From Bosea vaviloviae (GTDB lineage: Bacteria > Pseudomonadota > Alphaproteobacteria > Rhizobiales > Beijerinckiaceae): a stretch of 64,000 nt of DNA. The stretch is from the NCBI RefSeq assembly GCF_001741865.1, contig NZ_CP017147.1, positions 6,129,001-6,193,000 on the forward strand, in the 5' to 3' direction. A program made the position numbers and the translations under genes. The notes beneath the pieces were generated by a model. That model had not been told where the DNA came from. It saw nothing but the letters and a program-made list of their open reading frames with translations, and searched no databases. Below, piece by piece: positions 18,271 through 27,149 of the stretch (position 1 is the first letter of the stretch; each line of letters opens with the position of its first letter).

Positions 18271-19080
18271 TCAGAAATAGGGCGTGACGCCGACGGGCTT
18301 GAGCATGTCCATGCCGAACCACTTCTTCCAGATCTCGTCGGTCTTGCCGCGACGGTGCAATTCGAAGATCGCCACGTTGAGCCAGTCCTTCAGGCCGGTC
18401 GAAGCCTTGGAGACGCCAAGTCCGCAATAATAGATGTCGATCGGCGTTTCGACGACCTTCCACTCGACCTTGTGCTTGGCCATGTGCTCGCCCATGAAAT
18501 CGATCACGTCGATCATGGCCGTGCCGCGGCCCTGCGCCAGCGCGCGCACCGCGTCAGGGTAGTTGTCGAGCAGGGTGACCTTGGCGTTCTTGAGGTTGTC
18601 CTCGATGAACTTGACCGGCGTCGAACCGCGCACCTGCACGAAGGTGATGCTCGGATCGTTGAACTGCTTCCAGTCGGTGAAGGGCTTGTCCTTGGTGGTC
18701 AGGACGCCGAGCACCTCGGTGTGAACCGGAACGGTGAAGTCGATGACCTTCGCGCGCTCGGGATTGCGCGTCATCGCGCCCATCACGAAGTCGATCTTGC
18801 CGGACACCACGAAGGGGATGCGATCCGGCGAGCCGGTCTGAACCACCTCCAGCTTGACGCCGAGCGTCTTGGCGATCTCGCTGGCGAAATCGACGTCGAA
18901 GCCGACGATCTCGTTCTTGTCGTCGAACTTGCCGAGCGGCGGCAAGGTCGGGTTCACGCCGACGCGGATCGTGCCCGATTTGATGATCTCATCCAGCGTC
19001 CGTGCCTCGACCGAAGTCGGAACGGTCAGGCCCGTCAAGCCGATGGCGACAGCGCCGGCGGCGAGCAACTTCTTCAACAT
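18271..19080 (-). CDS. Polar amino acid ABC substrate-binding protein
   Basis: This periplasmic receptor has 269 residues. The start at 19080 gives a classical Sec signal peptide (MLKKLLAAGAVAIGLTGL, cleavage near VEA). Upstream codons would run through the operator region. The SBP family 3 pattern is clear: GTIRVGVNPTLPPLGKFD, GFDVDFASEIAK and DFVMGAMTRNPERAKVIDF. It is first in the minus-strand ABC operon and divergent from the dehydrogenase operon, with the TGTATACA site between them. The ligand is probably an amino or imino acid. Confidence 0.9.
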   Translation of the reverse strand: MLKKLLAAGAVAIGLTGLTVPTSVEARTLDEIIKSGTIRVGVNPTLPPLGKFDDKNEIVGFDVDFASEIAKTLGVKLEVVQTGSPDRIPFVVSGKIDFVMGAMTRNPERAKVIDFTVPVHTEVLGVLTTKDKPFTDWKQFNDPSITFVQVRGSTPVKFIEDNLKNAKVTLLDNYPDAVRALAQGRGTAMIDVIDFMGEHMAKHKVEWKVVETPIDIYYCGLGVSKASTGLKDWLNVAIFELHRRGKTDEIWKKWFGMDMLKPVGVTPYF

Positions 19081-19151
19081 GCTTGCATTCTCCCGAAGAG
19101 CCGTTGCGCGATGGCAGGATTTAGCGCCGCCGCCATTGCATGAACGGTAGA

Positions 19152-19165
19152 CAGTTTGTATACAT
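19152..19165. promoter_or_regulatory. GntR-type operator candidate in divergent promoter region
   Basis: CAGTTTGTATACA matches the site before the hydantoinase exactly over 13 bases, with palindromic core TGTATACA at 19157-19164. It lies between the divergent binding-protein gene (start 19080) and the 2Fe-2S subunit gene, so one site could control both operons. Confidence 0.65.
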
Positions 19166-19242
19166 TCATGCGATCTGTAAAGCAGCAAATGGCGTCACAA
19201 CCTGCTCGATCCGCAGGCAGGCGAGGATGGGTTCGCGCGGTG

Positions 19243-19515
19243 ATGAAGCGTCTGGTGCAGGACGAGCGGCCGCTCGTCGCGATCATGGTCGATGGCGACA
19301 GCATCTCGGCGCGCGCAGGGGATCCGCTCGCGACGGCGCTCGCCCTGGCCGGGCGCCTGCGCTTGCGCGCAAGCCCCACCGGGGCTCCGCGAGGTGCTTT
19401 CTGCCATATGGGCGTCTGCCAGGAATGCGTGCTCCACGTCGATGGCGCCCTGCGGCAAGCCTGCCTGACGCCCGTGCGCGCCGGCATGGCGGTCGAGCTG
19501 AGGGGCGTGCCGTGA
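19243..19515 (+). CDS. 2Fe-2S ferredoxin-like subunit of an FAD-dependent dehydrogenase (gamma subunit, HcnA/OoxA-like)
   Basis: This small electron-transfer subunit (90 residues from this start) has CHMGVCQEC, then a Cys in RQACLTPV, giving the plant-type 2Fe-2S ligands seen in HcnA, opine oxidase and D-hydroxyproline dehydrogenase small subunits. Starts at 19168 or 19189 are possible. A TTG at 19156 is inside the operator and unlikely. 19243 is chosen because the conserved part begins at about that point. Its GTGA overlap with the next gene indicates a complex. Confidence 0.8.
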   Translation: MKRLVQDERPLVAIMVDGDSISARAGDPLATALALAGRLRLRASPTGAPRGAFCHMGVCQECVLHVDGALRQACLTPVRAGMAVELRGVP

Positions 19516-20930
19516 CGCATGACCTGATCGTGCTTGGAGCCGGACCGGCCGGCGCCAATGCCGCGATAGTGGCATCGCAGGCGGGGCTGAAGGTGGCGCT
19601 GCTGGACGAGCAGGACGGTGCCGGCGGACAGGTTTGGCGCCAGCCACTGCCTGGCCTCACGGGCCTGCCGGTCTCAGCGGAGGCGCGGAGCGGCGACGCC
19701 CTGAGGGCCAAGATCTCTGCCTCGAAGGTGGATCTGCGCCTCAGTCGCCGCATCTGGTCGGTCGGTGGAAGCTTTCGGGTCGATGCACTCGGTCCACAGG
19801 GCAACGAGACCGTCGAGGCGCCAAGCCTGATCGCTGCGACTGGCGCGCATGAGCGCGTCGTGCCATTTCCGGGCTGGACCTTGCCGGGTGTCATCGGCCT
19901 TGCCGCCGCGACCGTGCTGATCAAATCGCAGGGCGTGACACCGGGGCGGAAGGTCGTCGTCGCCGGTTGCGGGCCGCTTCTCGTCACTGTTGCGGCCGGT
20001 ATCCTCAAGCTCGGCGGTGAGGTGGCGGGAATCGTCGATCTCGCCGGCCGCCGCGATTGGCTCGCGGCCCTGCCGTCATTGGCGACGCAACCAGAATTGC
20101 TCGGACGCGGCCTTGGCTGGGCGCTGAAGATCGGCGCCGCGCGCGTTCCAGTCTATTTCAGCCACGCCATCAGGCAGGCGCAGGGGCGGCATGTGCTGGA
20201 GCGCATCGTGATTGCACCCGTCGGTCGTGACGGGGCTTATGCGAGCGGATCGGAGATCACGCTCGAAACCGACGCGCTCTGCATCGGCCACGGGCTCGTT
20301 CCGGGCGCGGAGGTCACCAAGCTCCTGCGCGCCGAACATCGCTTCGATCGCCTGCGTGGTGGTTTCGTCCCGATGCTCGATGCCTATGGCCGGACCACGG
20401 TCGAGCGCCTTTTTGCTTGTGGCGACGGCGCTGGCCTGCGCGGCGCCATCATCGCCGAGCAGGCCGGGCGTTTGGCGGGTCTCACTGCCGCCCATGATGC
20501 CGGCGCTGTGCCTGCCGACCGGTTTGCGCAGATCGCAGATCCGATCCTGGCCGCGATCTCGCGTGCCCGCCGCTTCTCGGACGCGATGGCCGGCATCATG
20601 GCGCTTCGTCCGGCGCAGGTCGCGGCGATCGCGCCGGAAACGGTGATCTGCCGTTGCGAGGATGTGACGCGCGGCGAGATCGATGCGGCGCATGAGGCCG
20701 GCGCGCATGACCTGAATCAGCTCAAGCATTTCACGCGCTGCGGCATGGGCCCGTGCCAGGGCCGCATGTGCGGCGACGTCGCCGCCGAATTGCTGGCGAG
20801 CAAGGTCGGCTCGCGCGAGCGGGCCGGCTACTGGACCGGACGACCGCCGCTGCGCCCCGTGCCGTTCGACGCCCTGATGGGAGCGTTCGACTATTCCGAC
20901 ATCCCCATTCCGGAGCCCGCTCCCCTGTGA
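19512..20930 (+). CDS. FAD/NAD(P)-dependent oxidoreductase, alpha subunit (HcnB/OoxA-like)
   Basis: This 472-residue subunit starts at GTG 19512 and overlaps the small subunit gene. The FAD-binding GAGPAG is at residues 9-14, with a second Rossmann motif around VVVAGCGPLLV. The C-terminal region has a four-Cys BFD-like cluster, CRCEDV and RCGMGPCQGRMC, which likely binds 2Fe-2S. This architecture is characteristic of alpha subunits of opine oxidases, hydrogen cyanide synthase and multimeric D-hydroxyproline dehydrogenase. It should pass electrons from the DadA-like subunit to the respiratory chain. Confidence 0.87.
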   Translation: MTHDLIVLGAGPAGANAAIVASQAGLKVALLDEQDGAGGQVWRQPLPGLTGLPVSAEARSGDALRAKISASKVDLRLSRRIWSVGGSFRVDALGPQGNETVEAPSLIAATGAHERVVPFPGWTLPGVIGLAAATVLIKSQGVTPGRKVVVAGCGPLLVTVAAGILKLGGEVAGIVDLAGRRDWLAALPSLATQPELLGRGLGWALKIGAARVPVYFSHAIRQAQGRHVLERIVIAPVGRDGAYASGSEITLETDALCIGHGLVPGAEVTKLLRAEHRFDRLRGGFVPMLDAYGRTTVERLFACGDGAGLRGAIIAEQAGRLAGLTAAHDAGAVPADRFAQIADPILAAISRARRFSDAMAGIMALRPAQVAAIAPETVICRCEDVTRGEIDAAHEAGAHDLNQLKHFTRCGMGPCQGRMCGDVAAELLASKVGSRERAGYWTGRPPLRPVPFDALMGAFDYSDIPIPEPAPL

Positions 20931-22048
20931 TCCACGATCTCGCCGTTGTCGGGGGAGGAGTGCATGGTGCGACCGTCGCGTTGTTCGCGGCGCGCGGCGG
21001 CATGGATGTGACCCTGCTCGAGCGCGGCGCCCTCTGCCGCGAGGCGTCCGGCGTCAATGCCGGCACGCTGACGATGCAGATGACGCGGGTCGCGCTGATT
21101 CCCTATGCGCTCCGCGCCCATGCGATGTGGGCCTCGACGCGGCAATGGCTCGGGCATGAGGTCGGGGTCGTCATCTGCGATGGGCTCTCGCTTGCCTTCA
21201 CCGAGCGGGAGGAGGAGCTTCTGACCTATCGCGCCGGCAAGCGGCGCGAGGCGGGAGCGCCGATCGAGCTGATCACGGGCGCACAGGCCAGCGCGGTCGA
21301 GCCCGGCATCTCCGACAAGGTGCGGCTGGCCGGCTACTGCCGTGTCGACGGCTTCGCCAACGCCTATCTGACCGGGCTCGCCTATCGCCGCGCGCTTCTC
21401 GACGAAGGCGTCGCTCTGCGCGAATACACGCCCCTCACCAATGTCGAGCGCGAGGCGGGCAGCTTCGCCCTGCAGACGCCAACCGGATTAGTGCACGCGC
21501 GTCGCATCGTCCTTGCCGGCGGTGTCTGGCTCGAACCCATGCTGGCCTGGCTTGGTGTGCATCTGCCGATCAAGACACTGGTGAACCAGCTCGCGGTCAG
21601 CGAGCGTGTCGCCCCTGTCATGCGCACCGTCGTCGGCATCGCCAACGGCCTGCTTTCGTTGAAGCAATACCCGCACGGCACCGTCGTGATCGGCGGTGGT
21701 TGGCAGGGCCTGGGTGATCGCGACCGAGGCGGCGTCGAGCTTCTGCCCGACCGGCTCATCGGCAATGTGCGCCTGGCCTGCCACGCCATTCCGGCGCTGC
21801 GGAGCGCAAGGCTGGCGCGTGCCTGGGCCGGGCTCGAGGCCGAGACGAAAGATGCGCTGCCGGCCGTTGGCCCCGTTCCCGGCGTTGACGGCGCCTATGT
21901 CTGCGGCAGCGTCCATTCCGGCTATACGAGCGGCCCCTATATCGCGCGCCTGCTTGCCGACCATCTGCTCGGGCGCGAACCCGAGCTTCCGCTCTTTCCG
22001 ATCGATCGCCTGCTTTCGCCGGGCGGCGCCCCGCGAGGCCATGCATGA
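20927..22048 (+). CDS. FAD-dependent amino/imino acid oxidoreductase, beta subunit (DadA/glycine oxidase-like)
   Basis: This 373-residue catalytic flavoprotein is of the D-amino acid dehydrogenase, sarcosine oxidase beta and HcnC class. FAD motif GGGVHG is at residues 9-14, with LLERGALCREASGVNAGTLT typical of DAO-fold enzymes. The C-terminus has GPVPGVDGAYVCGSVHSGYTSGP. It starts at GTG 20927, overlapping the alpha subunit by 4 bp. It probably oxidises the imported secondary amine or D-amino acid to an imine, which the downstream DHDPS-family enzyme could process. Confidence 0.87.
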   Translation: MIHDLAVVGGGVHGATVALFAARGGMDVTLLERGALCREASGVNAGTLTMQMTRVALIPYALRAHAMWASTRQWLGHEVGVVICDGLSLAFTEREEELLTYRAGKRREAGAPIELITGAQASAVEPGISDKVRLAGYCRVDGFANAYLTGLAYRRALLDEGVALREYTPLTNVEREAGSFALQTPTGLVHARRIVLAGGVWLEPMLAWLGVHLPIKTLVNQLAVSERVAPVMRTVVGIANGLLSLKQYPHGTVVIGGGWQGLGDRDRGGVELLPDRLIGNVRLACHAIPALRSARLARAWAGLEAETKDALPAVGPVPGVDGAYVCGSVHSGYTSGPYIARLLADHLLGREPELPLFPIDRLLSPGGAPRGHA

Positions 22049-23079
22049 CCAAATCCTATTCCGAAACCAGGTCCTTTTCCGAACGCCTGCGCGGCATCCA
22101 TGCGGCGACGATCGTGCCGATGAAGCCGGACTTCTCGATCGACGAGGCGGCCTTGGCGCAGCATGTTGCGTCCGTCACCGCCGTTCCCGGCATCAATGGG
22201 CTGCTGGTCAACGGCCATGCCGGCGAGAATTTCGTGCTGTCGCTGGCCGAGAAGCGGCGTGTCGTCGAGATCGCACGCGAACATGGCCCGCGTGAGTGCC
22301 TCATCGTCTCCGGCGTGAACCACGAATCCAGCCTGGAGGCTGCGCGCGAAGCGGCCGTGCTGGAGGAGGCAGGAGCCGACGGGCTGCTGGTGTTTCCTCC
22401 CAATAGCTGGGCGCTCGGGCATGCCGATGCCTGCGTGATCGAGCATCATGAGCGCGTGCGCGACGCCACGAGCGCGCCGCTGATGCTTTACGGTGCGCCG
22501 GTGGGCGCAGGTGCCATGGCCTATTCGCCGGCCGTGCTGGGGCACCTGGTGGCAGATCCGCGCTTCCTGGCCATCAAGGAGGGAAGCTGGGAAGTAGCAG
22601 CCTATGAGGAGAATCTGCGGCTGATCCAGAAGCTTCGCCCCGATTTCAGCGTGCTGGGCTCGGGCGACGAGCATCTGCTGACGAGCTACATCATCGGCAG
22701 CGCCGGCAGCCAGGTCAGCCTTGCAGCGGTGGTGCCGGAACTCGTGGTTGCGCTCTGGAACGCGGCCGAGGCCGGCGATTGGACGCGGGCGCGGGCGGTA
22801 CATGAAAAGCTCTATCCGCTCTCCGTCGCCGTCTATCGCGATGCGCCGGGCGGACGCGCGACCGCGCGCCTCAAAGCCTGCCTGAAGCTGCTGGGACGCC
22901 TCCCGAACGATGTGTTGCGCCCGCCGCAGCCCTCCGTGACGGCGGACGAATTGCGCACGCTCGCGGCGGCACTCCAAATCGCCGGCTACGAGATTCAACC
23001 CATGGGCGTGGACGCCATCACAGAAGCAGCACTGGGGAGCCGGGCCATCCGGATGAGCCAACCGAGCGACGCTTTATGA
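22045..23079 (+). CDS. Dihydrodipicolinate synthase/N-acetylneuraminate lyase family protein
   Basis: This 344-residue class I (Schiff-base) lyase or deaminase has its lysine in LAIKEG (K178) and a Tyr in LMLYGAP (Y149). The substrate carboxylate loop reads NGHAGEN instead of the classical GTTGE, a variant shared with the gene at 36661. The last gene of the dehydrogenase operon (ATGA overlap), its position matches the pyrroline-4-hydroxy-2-carboxylate deaminase of hydroxyproline clusters, but no substrate can be proven from sequence. It could instead be a keto-sugar acid lyase. Confidence 0.85.
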   Translation: MTKSYSETRSFSERLRGIHAATIVPMKPDFSIDEAALAQHVASVTAVPGINGLLVNGHAGENFVLSLAEKRRVVEIAREHGPRECLIVSGVNHESSLEAAREAAVLEEAGADGLLVFPPNSWALGHADACVIEHHERVRDATSAPLMLYGAPVGAGAMAYSPAVLGHLVADPRFLAIKEGSWEVAAYEENLRLIQKLRPDFSVLGSGDEHLLTSYIIGSAGSQVSLAAVVPELVVALWNAAEAGDWTRARAVHEKLYPLSVAVYRDAPGGRATARLKACLKLLGRLPNDVLRPPQPSVTADELRTLAAALQIAGYEIQPMGVDAITEAALGSRAIRMSQPSDAL

Positions 23080-23207
23080 CTGCGGCCACGGCATGATCAG
23101 GAAACGAAGACCGACGCAGGAACGATGCTTGCAGCGCCGGTAAGGCAACCGCTACTGTATAGGGGCGGGGATCAAGAGCTGGAAATCAGCCGGAGTGAGG
23201 AAACGGC

Positions 23208-24053
23208 ATGTCGGATGCCTTGCGCATTGCGCATGGAGCCTTCGGGCGGGTGGCGTTGCTCGACATGGACCGAAGTCTGGTCCGGCACGCGCATCCCCAT
23301 TGTCATGTCCTGCTCAAGGTCGATGGCGACGATACCCAGTTCCTCGTCGGCGACCATGTCGCGCCCCTGACCGATGATCTCGCGGTGCTGGTCAATGCCT
23401 GGGAGAGCCACGCCTATATTCACGACTCGCGCCGCAAGAACGCGCTGATCCTGGCGCTGTATATCGAGCCGGACTGGCTGCGCAGCTTCAGGCCAAACTG
23501 GGCGGCAAGCGGCGCTCCGGGGTTCTTCGAGCATTCGGCCGGCGAGGTCACGGCGCATATCCGCCAGACCGCGCTCGACCTTGCCGCCGAGATGGTTCAC
23601 GAGCCTGGCGCCTCGCGCCAGCAGGAGGCCCTGCTCTCGGAGCTGATGATCGCGGTGATCGAGCGTTTCACGCCCTGGCGCACGGTTGGAGCCTCGCTGC
23701 GCGAAATCGCGCGCGCCAATGCGATCGACTGGCGCGTCGGCAAGGCGATTTCGCTGATGCGGACCGATCCGGCCGCTCCTTTGAGCATCGACAGGCTGGC
23801 GAAGGAGGCAGGTCTTTCGCGGGCGCATTTCTTTCGCATCTTCGAGGATTCGACCGGCGTGACGCCGCATGTCTTCCTGAACGTCGTCAAGGTCGAGATG
23901 GCGGTCGGTGCGATCGTCGAGGGCGAGGAGACCTTCTCGGCGATTTCGGACCGGCTCGGCTTCAGCGTGCCCGCCCATTTCACCCGCTTCTTCCGCGATC
24001 ACTGCAGCGTCGCGCCGAGCGCCTTCCGGCAGGTGGCGCGGCTGGGTCGGTAG
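23208..24053 (+). CDS. AraC-family transcriptional regulator
   Basis: This 281-residue regulator has an N-terminal cupin-like sensor (HAHPHCHVLLKVDG) and a C-terminal double HTH, with LSIDRLAKEAGLSRAHFFRIF and ISDRLGFSVPAHFTRFFRDH. The ATG at 23208 is preceded by GAGG. It lies after the dehydrogenase operon and before the molybdenum hydroxylase genes, so either could be the target. LhpR, the activator of hydroxyproline genes in pseudomonads, is also AraC-type, a weak contextual parallel. Confidence 0.9.
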   Translation: MSDALRIAHGAFGRVALLDMDRSLVRHAHPHCHVLLKVDGDDTQFLVGDHVAPLTDDLAVLVNAWESHAYIHDSRRKNALILALYIEPDWLRSFRPNWAASGAPGFFEHSAGEVTAHIRQTALDLAAEMVHEPGASRQQEALLSELMIAVIERFTPWRTVGASLREIARANAIDWRVGKAISLMRTDPAAPLSIDRLAKEAGLSRAHFFRIFEDSTGVTPHVFLNVVKVEMAVGAIVEGEETFSAISDRLGFSVPAHFTRFFRDHCSVAPSAFRQVARLGR

Positions 24054-24188
24054 GAAGCCTTCCGCCGCCGCTTCATTTTGAGACTTTTCGGTAAGTCGCG
24101 AGACCCTGCGGGATCGCGCCACGACCGCTGATCGCCGAGCCTCCTGCCCCAGACGCCCATCAGAGCGCGTCATCGGGAGCAGGCGTCG

Positions 24189-27149
24189 GTGCGGCCAGAG
24201 ACCATCTCATGGACGGGACAATCGGTGGAGCGCGTCGAGGACGCAGCCCTGCTGACCGGACGTGGCCGTTTCATCGATGATCTCGGCATCAGGCCCGGCA
24301 CGCTCCATGCCGCCATCCTGCGCGCGCCCCATGCCCATGCCGATATCCTTTCCATCGACAGCGCCGCCGCCGCCGCGATGCCGGGCGTCGCCGCGATCGT
24401 CACGGGCCGTGACCTCGCGCGGCTGACGACGCCGATGGTCGCCGGCCTCAAGGTCGCAGTCGAGAACTGGCCGATGGCCGTCGAGCGCGTGCGCTATGTC
24501 GGCGAGCCAATCGCGATCGTCGTCGCGCAGGACCGGTATCTCGCCGAGGACGCGCTGGACGCGATCGAGATCGACTACGCGCCCCGCGCCTGCGTCATCG
24601 ATCCGCTGGCGAGCCTCGGGGCCGATGCGCCGGTCCTCCACGACAAGGCCGGGGCCAACCTCGTCAGCGACCGTTGCTTTCGCTATGGCGAGCCGGAGGC
24701 CGCCTTCGCGGAGGCCGCCCACCACGTCGAAGTCTCCATCGCCTATCCGCGCAATACCGGTTCGCCGATGGAGACCTTCGGCGTGGTCGCCGACTACGAT
24801 CCCCATGAGGACGCCTACGAGATCCTGGCCAATTTCCAGGGGCCGTTCAGCATCCATGCGGTGATGGCGCGCTGCCTGAAGGTCCCCGGCAACCGGCTGC
24901 GCCTGCGCATGCCACCGGATTCCGGCGGCAGCTTCGGCGTCAAGCAGGGCGTCGCGCCCTATGCGGTGCTGATCGGCGTGGCCGCGCGGATGACTGGGGC
25001 CCCAGTCAAATGGATCGAGGACCGGCTCGAGCATCTGAGTGCCGCCGTGGCGGCGACGAACCGCGTCACGACGCTGAAAGCCGCCGTCACCAGCGAGGGC
25101 CGCATCACCGCGCTGGACTGGGACCAGATCGAGGATTGCGGCGCCTATCCGCGCGCACCCGAGCCCGCCACGCTCTACCGCATGCACGGCAACATGACCG
25201 GCGCCTACGACATCGCCAATCTCGCCATCCGCAACCGCGTCGTGCTGACCAACAAGGCCCCAACCGGCCTCGTGCGCGGCTTCGGCGGCCCGCAGGTCTA
25301 TTATGCGCTGGAGCGATTGATGCAGCGCATCGCCGTGGAGCTCGGGCTCGATCCGCTGGCCGTGATCCGCGCCAACCTCATTCAGCGCAGGCAGTTTCCC
25401 TACCGCACGGCCTCGGGCGCGCTTTACGATTCCGGCGACTATGTGAGGGCAATCGACCTCGCCGTGGCAGACGGCCGGCTCGCCGAGCTGGAGAGCCGGC
25501 GCGACGAAGCCCGCGCCGCCGGCAGGCGCTACGGCATCGGCTTTGCGGCCACCGTCGAGCCCAGCGTCTCCAATATGGGCTACATCACCACGGTTCTCAC
25601 CGCAGCCGAGCGGCAGAAGGCTGGTCCTAAGAACGGCGCGCAGGCGACGGCGACCGTATCGCTCGATCCCGTCGGCTCGGTCAGCGTCCATGTCGCCTCC
25701 GTGCCGCAGGGACAGGGCCATCGCACGGTACTGGCGCAGGTCGTGGCCGATGTCTTCGGCCTGCCGCGCGAGGCGATCAGCGTCGTCGTCGATCTCGATA
25801 CCGGCAAGGACGCCTGGTCGATCGCATCAGGCAATTATTCGAGCCGCTTTGCGGCTGCGGTCGCCGGCACGGCGCATCTGGCTGCCACCCGCCTGCGCGA
25901 CAAACTGGCTGCGATCGCCGCGAGCCAGCTCGGAGTCGCACCCGCGCAGATCGGGTTTGCGGGCGGCGCCGTCTTCGCGACGGGCGACGCGACCAAGACA
26001 CTGCCCTTCGGCCGCATCGCCGCTCTCTCGCACTGGTCGCCGGCGCTGCTGCCCGACGGCATCGATCAGGCGATCCGAGAGACCGCCTTCTGGACGCCGC
26101 CGGAACTCTCCGCGCCCACGCAGGATGACCAGGTCAACTCCTCGCTCTGCCACGGCTTCATCTTCGACATGGCGGGCGTCGAGGTCGATGTCGATACCGG
26201 AAAGGTTCGCATCGACCGCTATGTCACCATGCATGATTGCGGGCGCGTGCTGCATCCCGGCATGGTCGAGGGGCAGATCAGGGGCGGCTTCGCGCAGGCC
26301 CTCGGCGCGACCTTCTACGAAGAACTCGCCTATGCCGATGATGGCGCTTTCCTGACCGGCACCTTCGCCGACTACCTGCTGCCGACCGCGACCGAGACGC
26401 CCGATATCGCGATCCTGCATATCGAGACGCCGTCGCCCTTCACGCCGCTCGGCGCCAAGGGCGTCGGCGAAGGCAACTGCATGTCGACGCCGGTCTGCCT
26501 CGCCAATGCCGTGGCCGACGCCCTTGGGGTCGCGGAACTCAATTTGCCGCTGACGCCGGCGCGGGTCGCCGCGCTCGTCGCCGCCCCCGAGCCGGCCAGG
26601 CTGGTATCGGATCGTGGCCGGGCGGCGGAGCTGGGCGCAGCCAAGCCGGGCGACCGCACGCTGCGTGGAGAAGGACAGGTCAAGGTCGCGGCCTCCCCCG
26701 AAGCGATCTGGGCGATGCTGCTCGACGCCGACCAATTGGCCTCGATCATCCCCGGCTGCCATGGCGTCAGGAAGCTGTCGGAGACTCATTTCAAGGCCGA
26801 TGTGACGCTCGGCGTCGGCCCGGTGAAGGGCCGCTACAAGGCCGAGATCAGGCTCTCGGACCTTGATGAGCCAAAGGCCGCGACGCTGACCGGCTCGGTC
26901 TCCGGCGCGCTCGGCACCGGCGGCGGCTCTGGCCGCGTGATCCTGTCGGCTGGCGAAGGCGGGCTGACCGTCATCTCCTATAGCTACGAGGCTGCTGTGG
27001 GCGGCAAGGTCGCGGCCATCGGCGGGCGCCTGCTCGACGGCGCGGCCAAGGCCATCATCGGGCAGTTCTTCGCGGCGCTTGCGCGCAAAGCCACCCCTGC
27101 AAGCACCAAGACCGGCTTCTTCGCCCGCTTGTTGGGGAGGCGCGGATGA
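24189..27149 (+). CDS. Xanthine dehydrogenase-family molybdopterin subunit (CoxL-type) fused to a CoxG/SRPBCC domain
   Basis: This 986-residue catalytic subunit of a molybdenum hydroxylase starts at GTG 24189. Residues 1 to about 810 show the CoxL/aldehyde oxidase pattern: VGEPIAIVVAQDRYLAEDA, SGGSFGVKQG, LVRGFGGPQ and the catalytic Glu in KGVGEGN. The CO dehydrogenase loops AYxCSFR and AYRGAGR are absent, so CO oxidation is unlikely. From about residue 820 a second domain (GEGQVKVAASPEAIWAMLLD) is the CoxG-type SRPBCC fold, normally a separate membrane-recruitment protein. It probably hydroxylates an N-heterocycle, aldehyde or aromatic compound. Confidence 0.88.
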   Translation: MRPETISWTGQSVERVEDAALLTGRGRFIDDLGIRPGTLHAAILRAPHAHADILSIDSAAAAAMPGVAAIVTGRDLARLTTPMVAGLKVAVENWPMAVERVRYVGEPIAIVVAQDRYLAEDALDAIEIDYAPRACVIDPLASLGADAPVLHDKAGANLVSDRCFRYGEPEAAFAEAAHHVEVSIAYPRNTGSPMETFGVVADYDPHEDAYEILANFQGPFSIHAVMARCLKVPGNRLRLRMPPDSGGSFGVKQGVAPYAVLIGVAARMTGAPVKWIEDRLEHLSAAVAATNRVTTLKAAVTSEGRITALDWDQIEDCGAYPRAPEPATLYRMHGNMTGAYDIANLAIRNRVVLTNKAPTGLVRGFGGPQVYYALERLMQRIAVELGLDPLAVIRANLIQRRQFPYRTASGALYDSGDYVRAIDLAVADGRLAELESRRDEARAAGRRYGIGFAATVEPSVSNMGYITTVLTAAERQKAGPKNGAQATATVSLDPVGSVSVHVASVPQGQGHRTVLAQVVADVFGLPREAISVVVDLDTGKDAWSIASGNYSSRFAAAVAGTAHLAATRLRDKLAAIAASQLGVAPAQIGFAGGAVFATGDATKTLPFGRIAALSHWSPALLPDGIDQAIRETAFWTPPELSAPTQDDQVNSSLCHGFIFDMAGVEVDVDTGKVRIDRYVTMHDCGRVLHPGMVEGQIRGGFAQALGATFYEELAYADDGAFLTGTFADYLLPTATETPDIAILHIETPSPFTPLGAKGVGEGNCMSTPVCLANAVADALGVAELNLPLTPARVAALVAAPEPARLVSDRGRAAELGAAKPGDRTLRGEGQVKVAASPEAIWAMLLDADQLASIIPGCHGVRKLSETHFKADVTLGVGPVKGRYKAEIRLSDLDEPKAATLTGSVSGALGTGGGSGRVILSAGEGGLTVISYSYEAAVGGKVAAIGGRLLDGAAKAIIGQFFAALARKATPASTKTGFFARLLGRRG

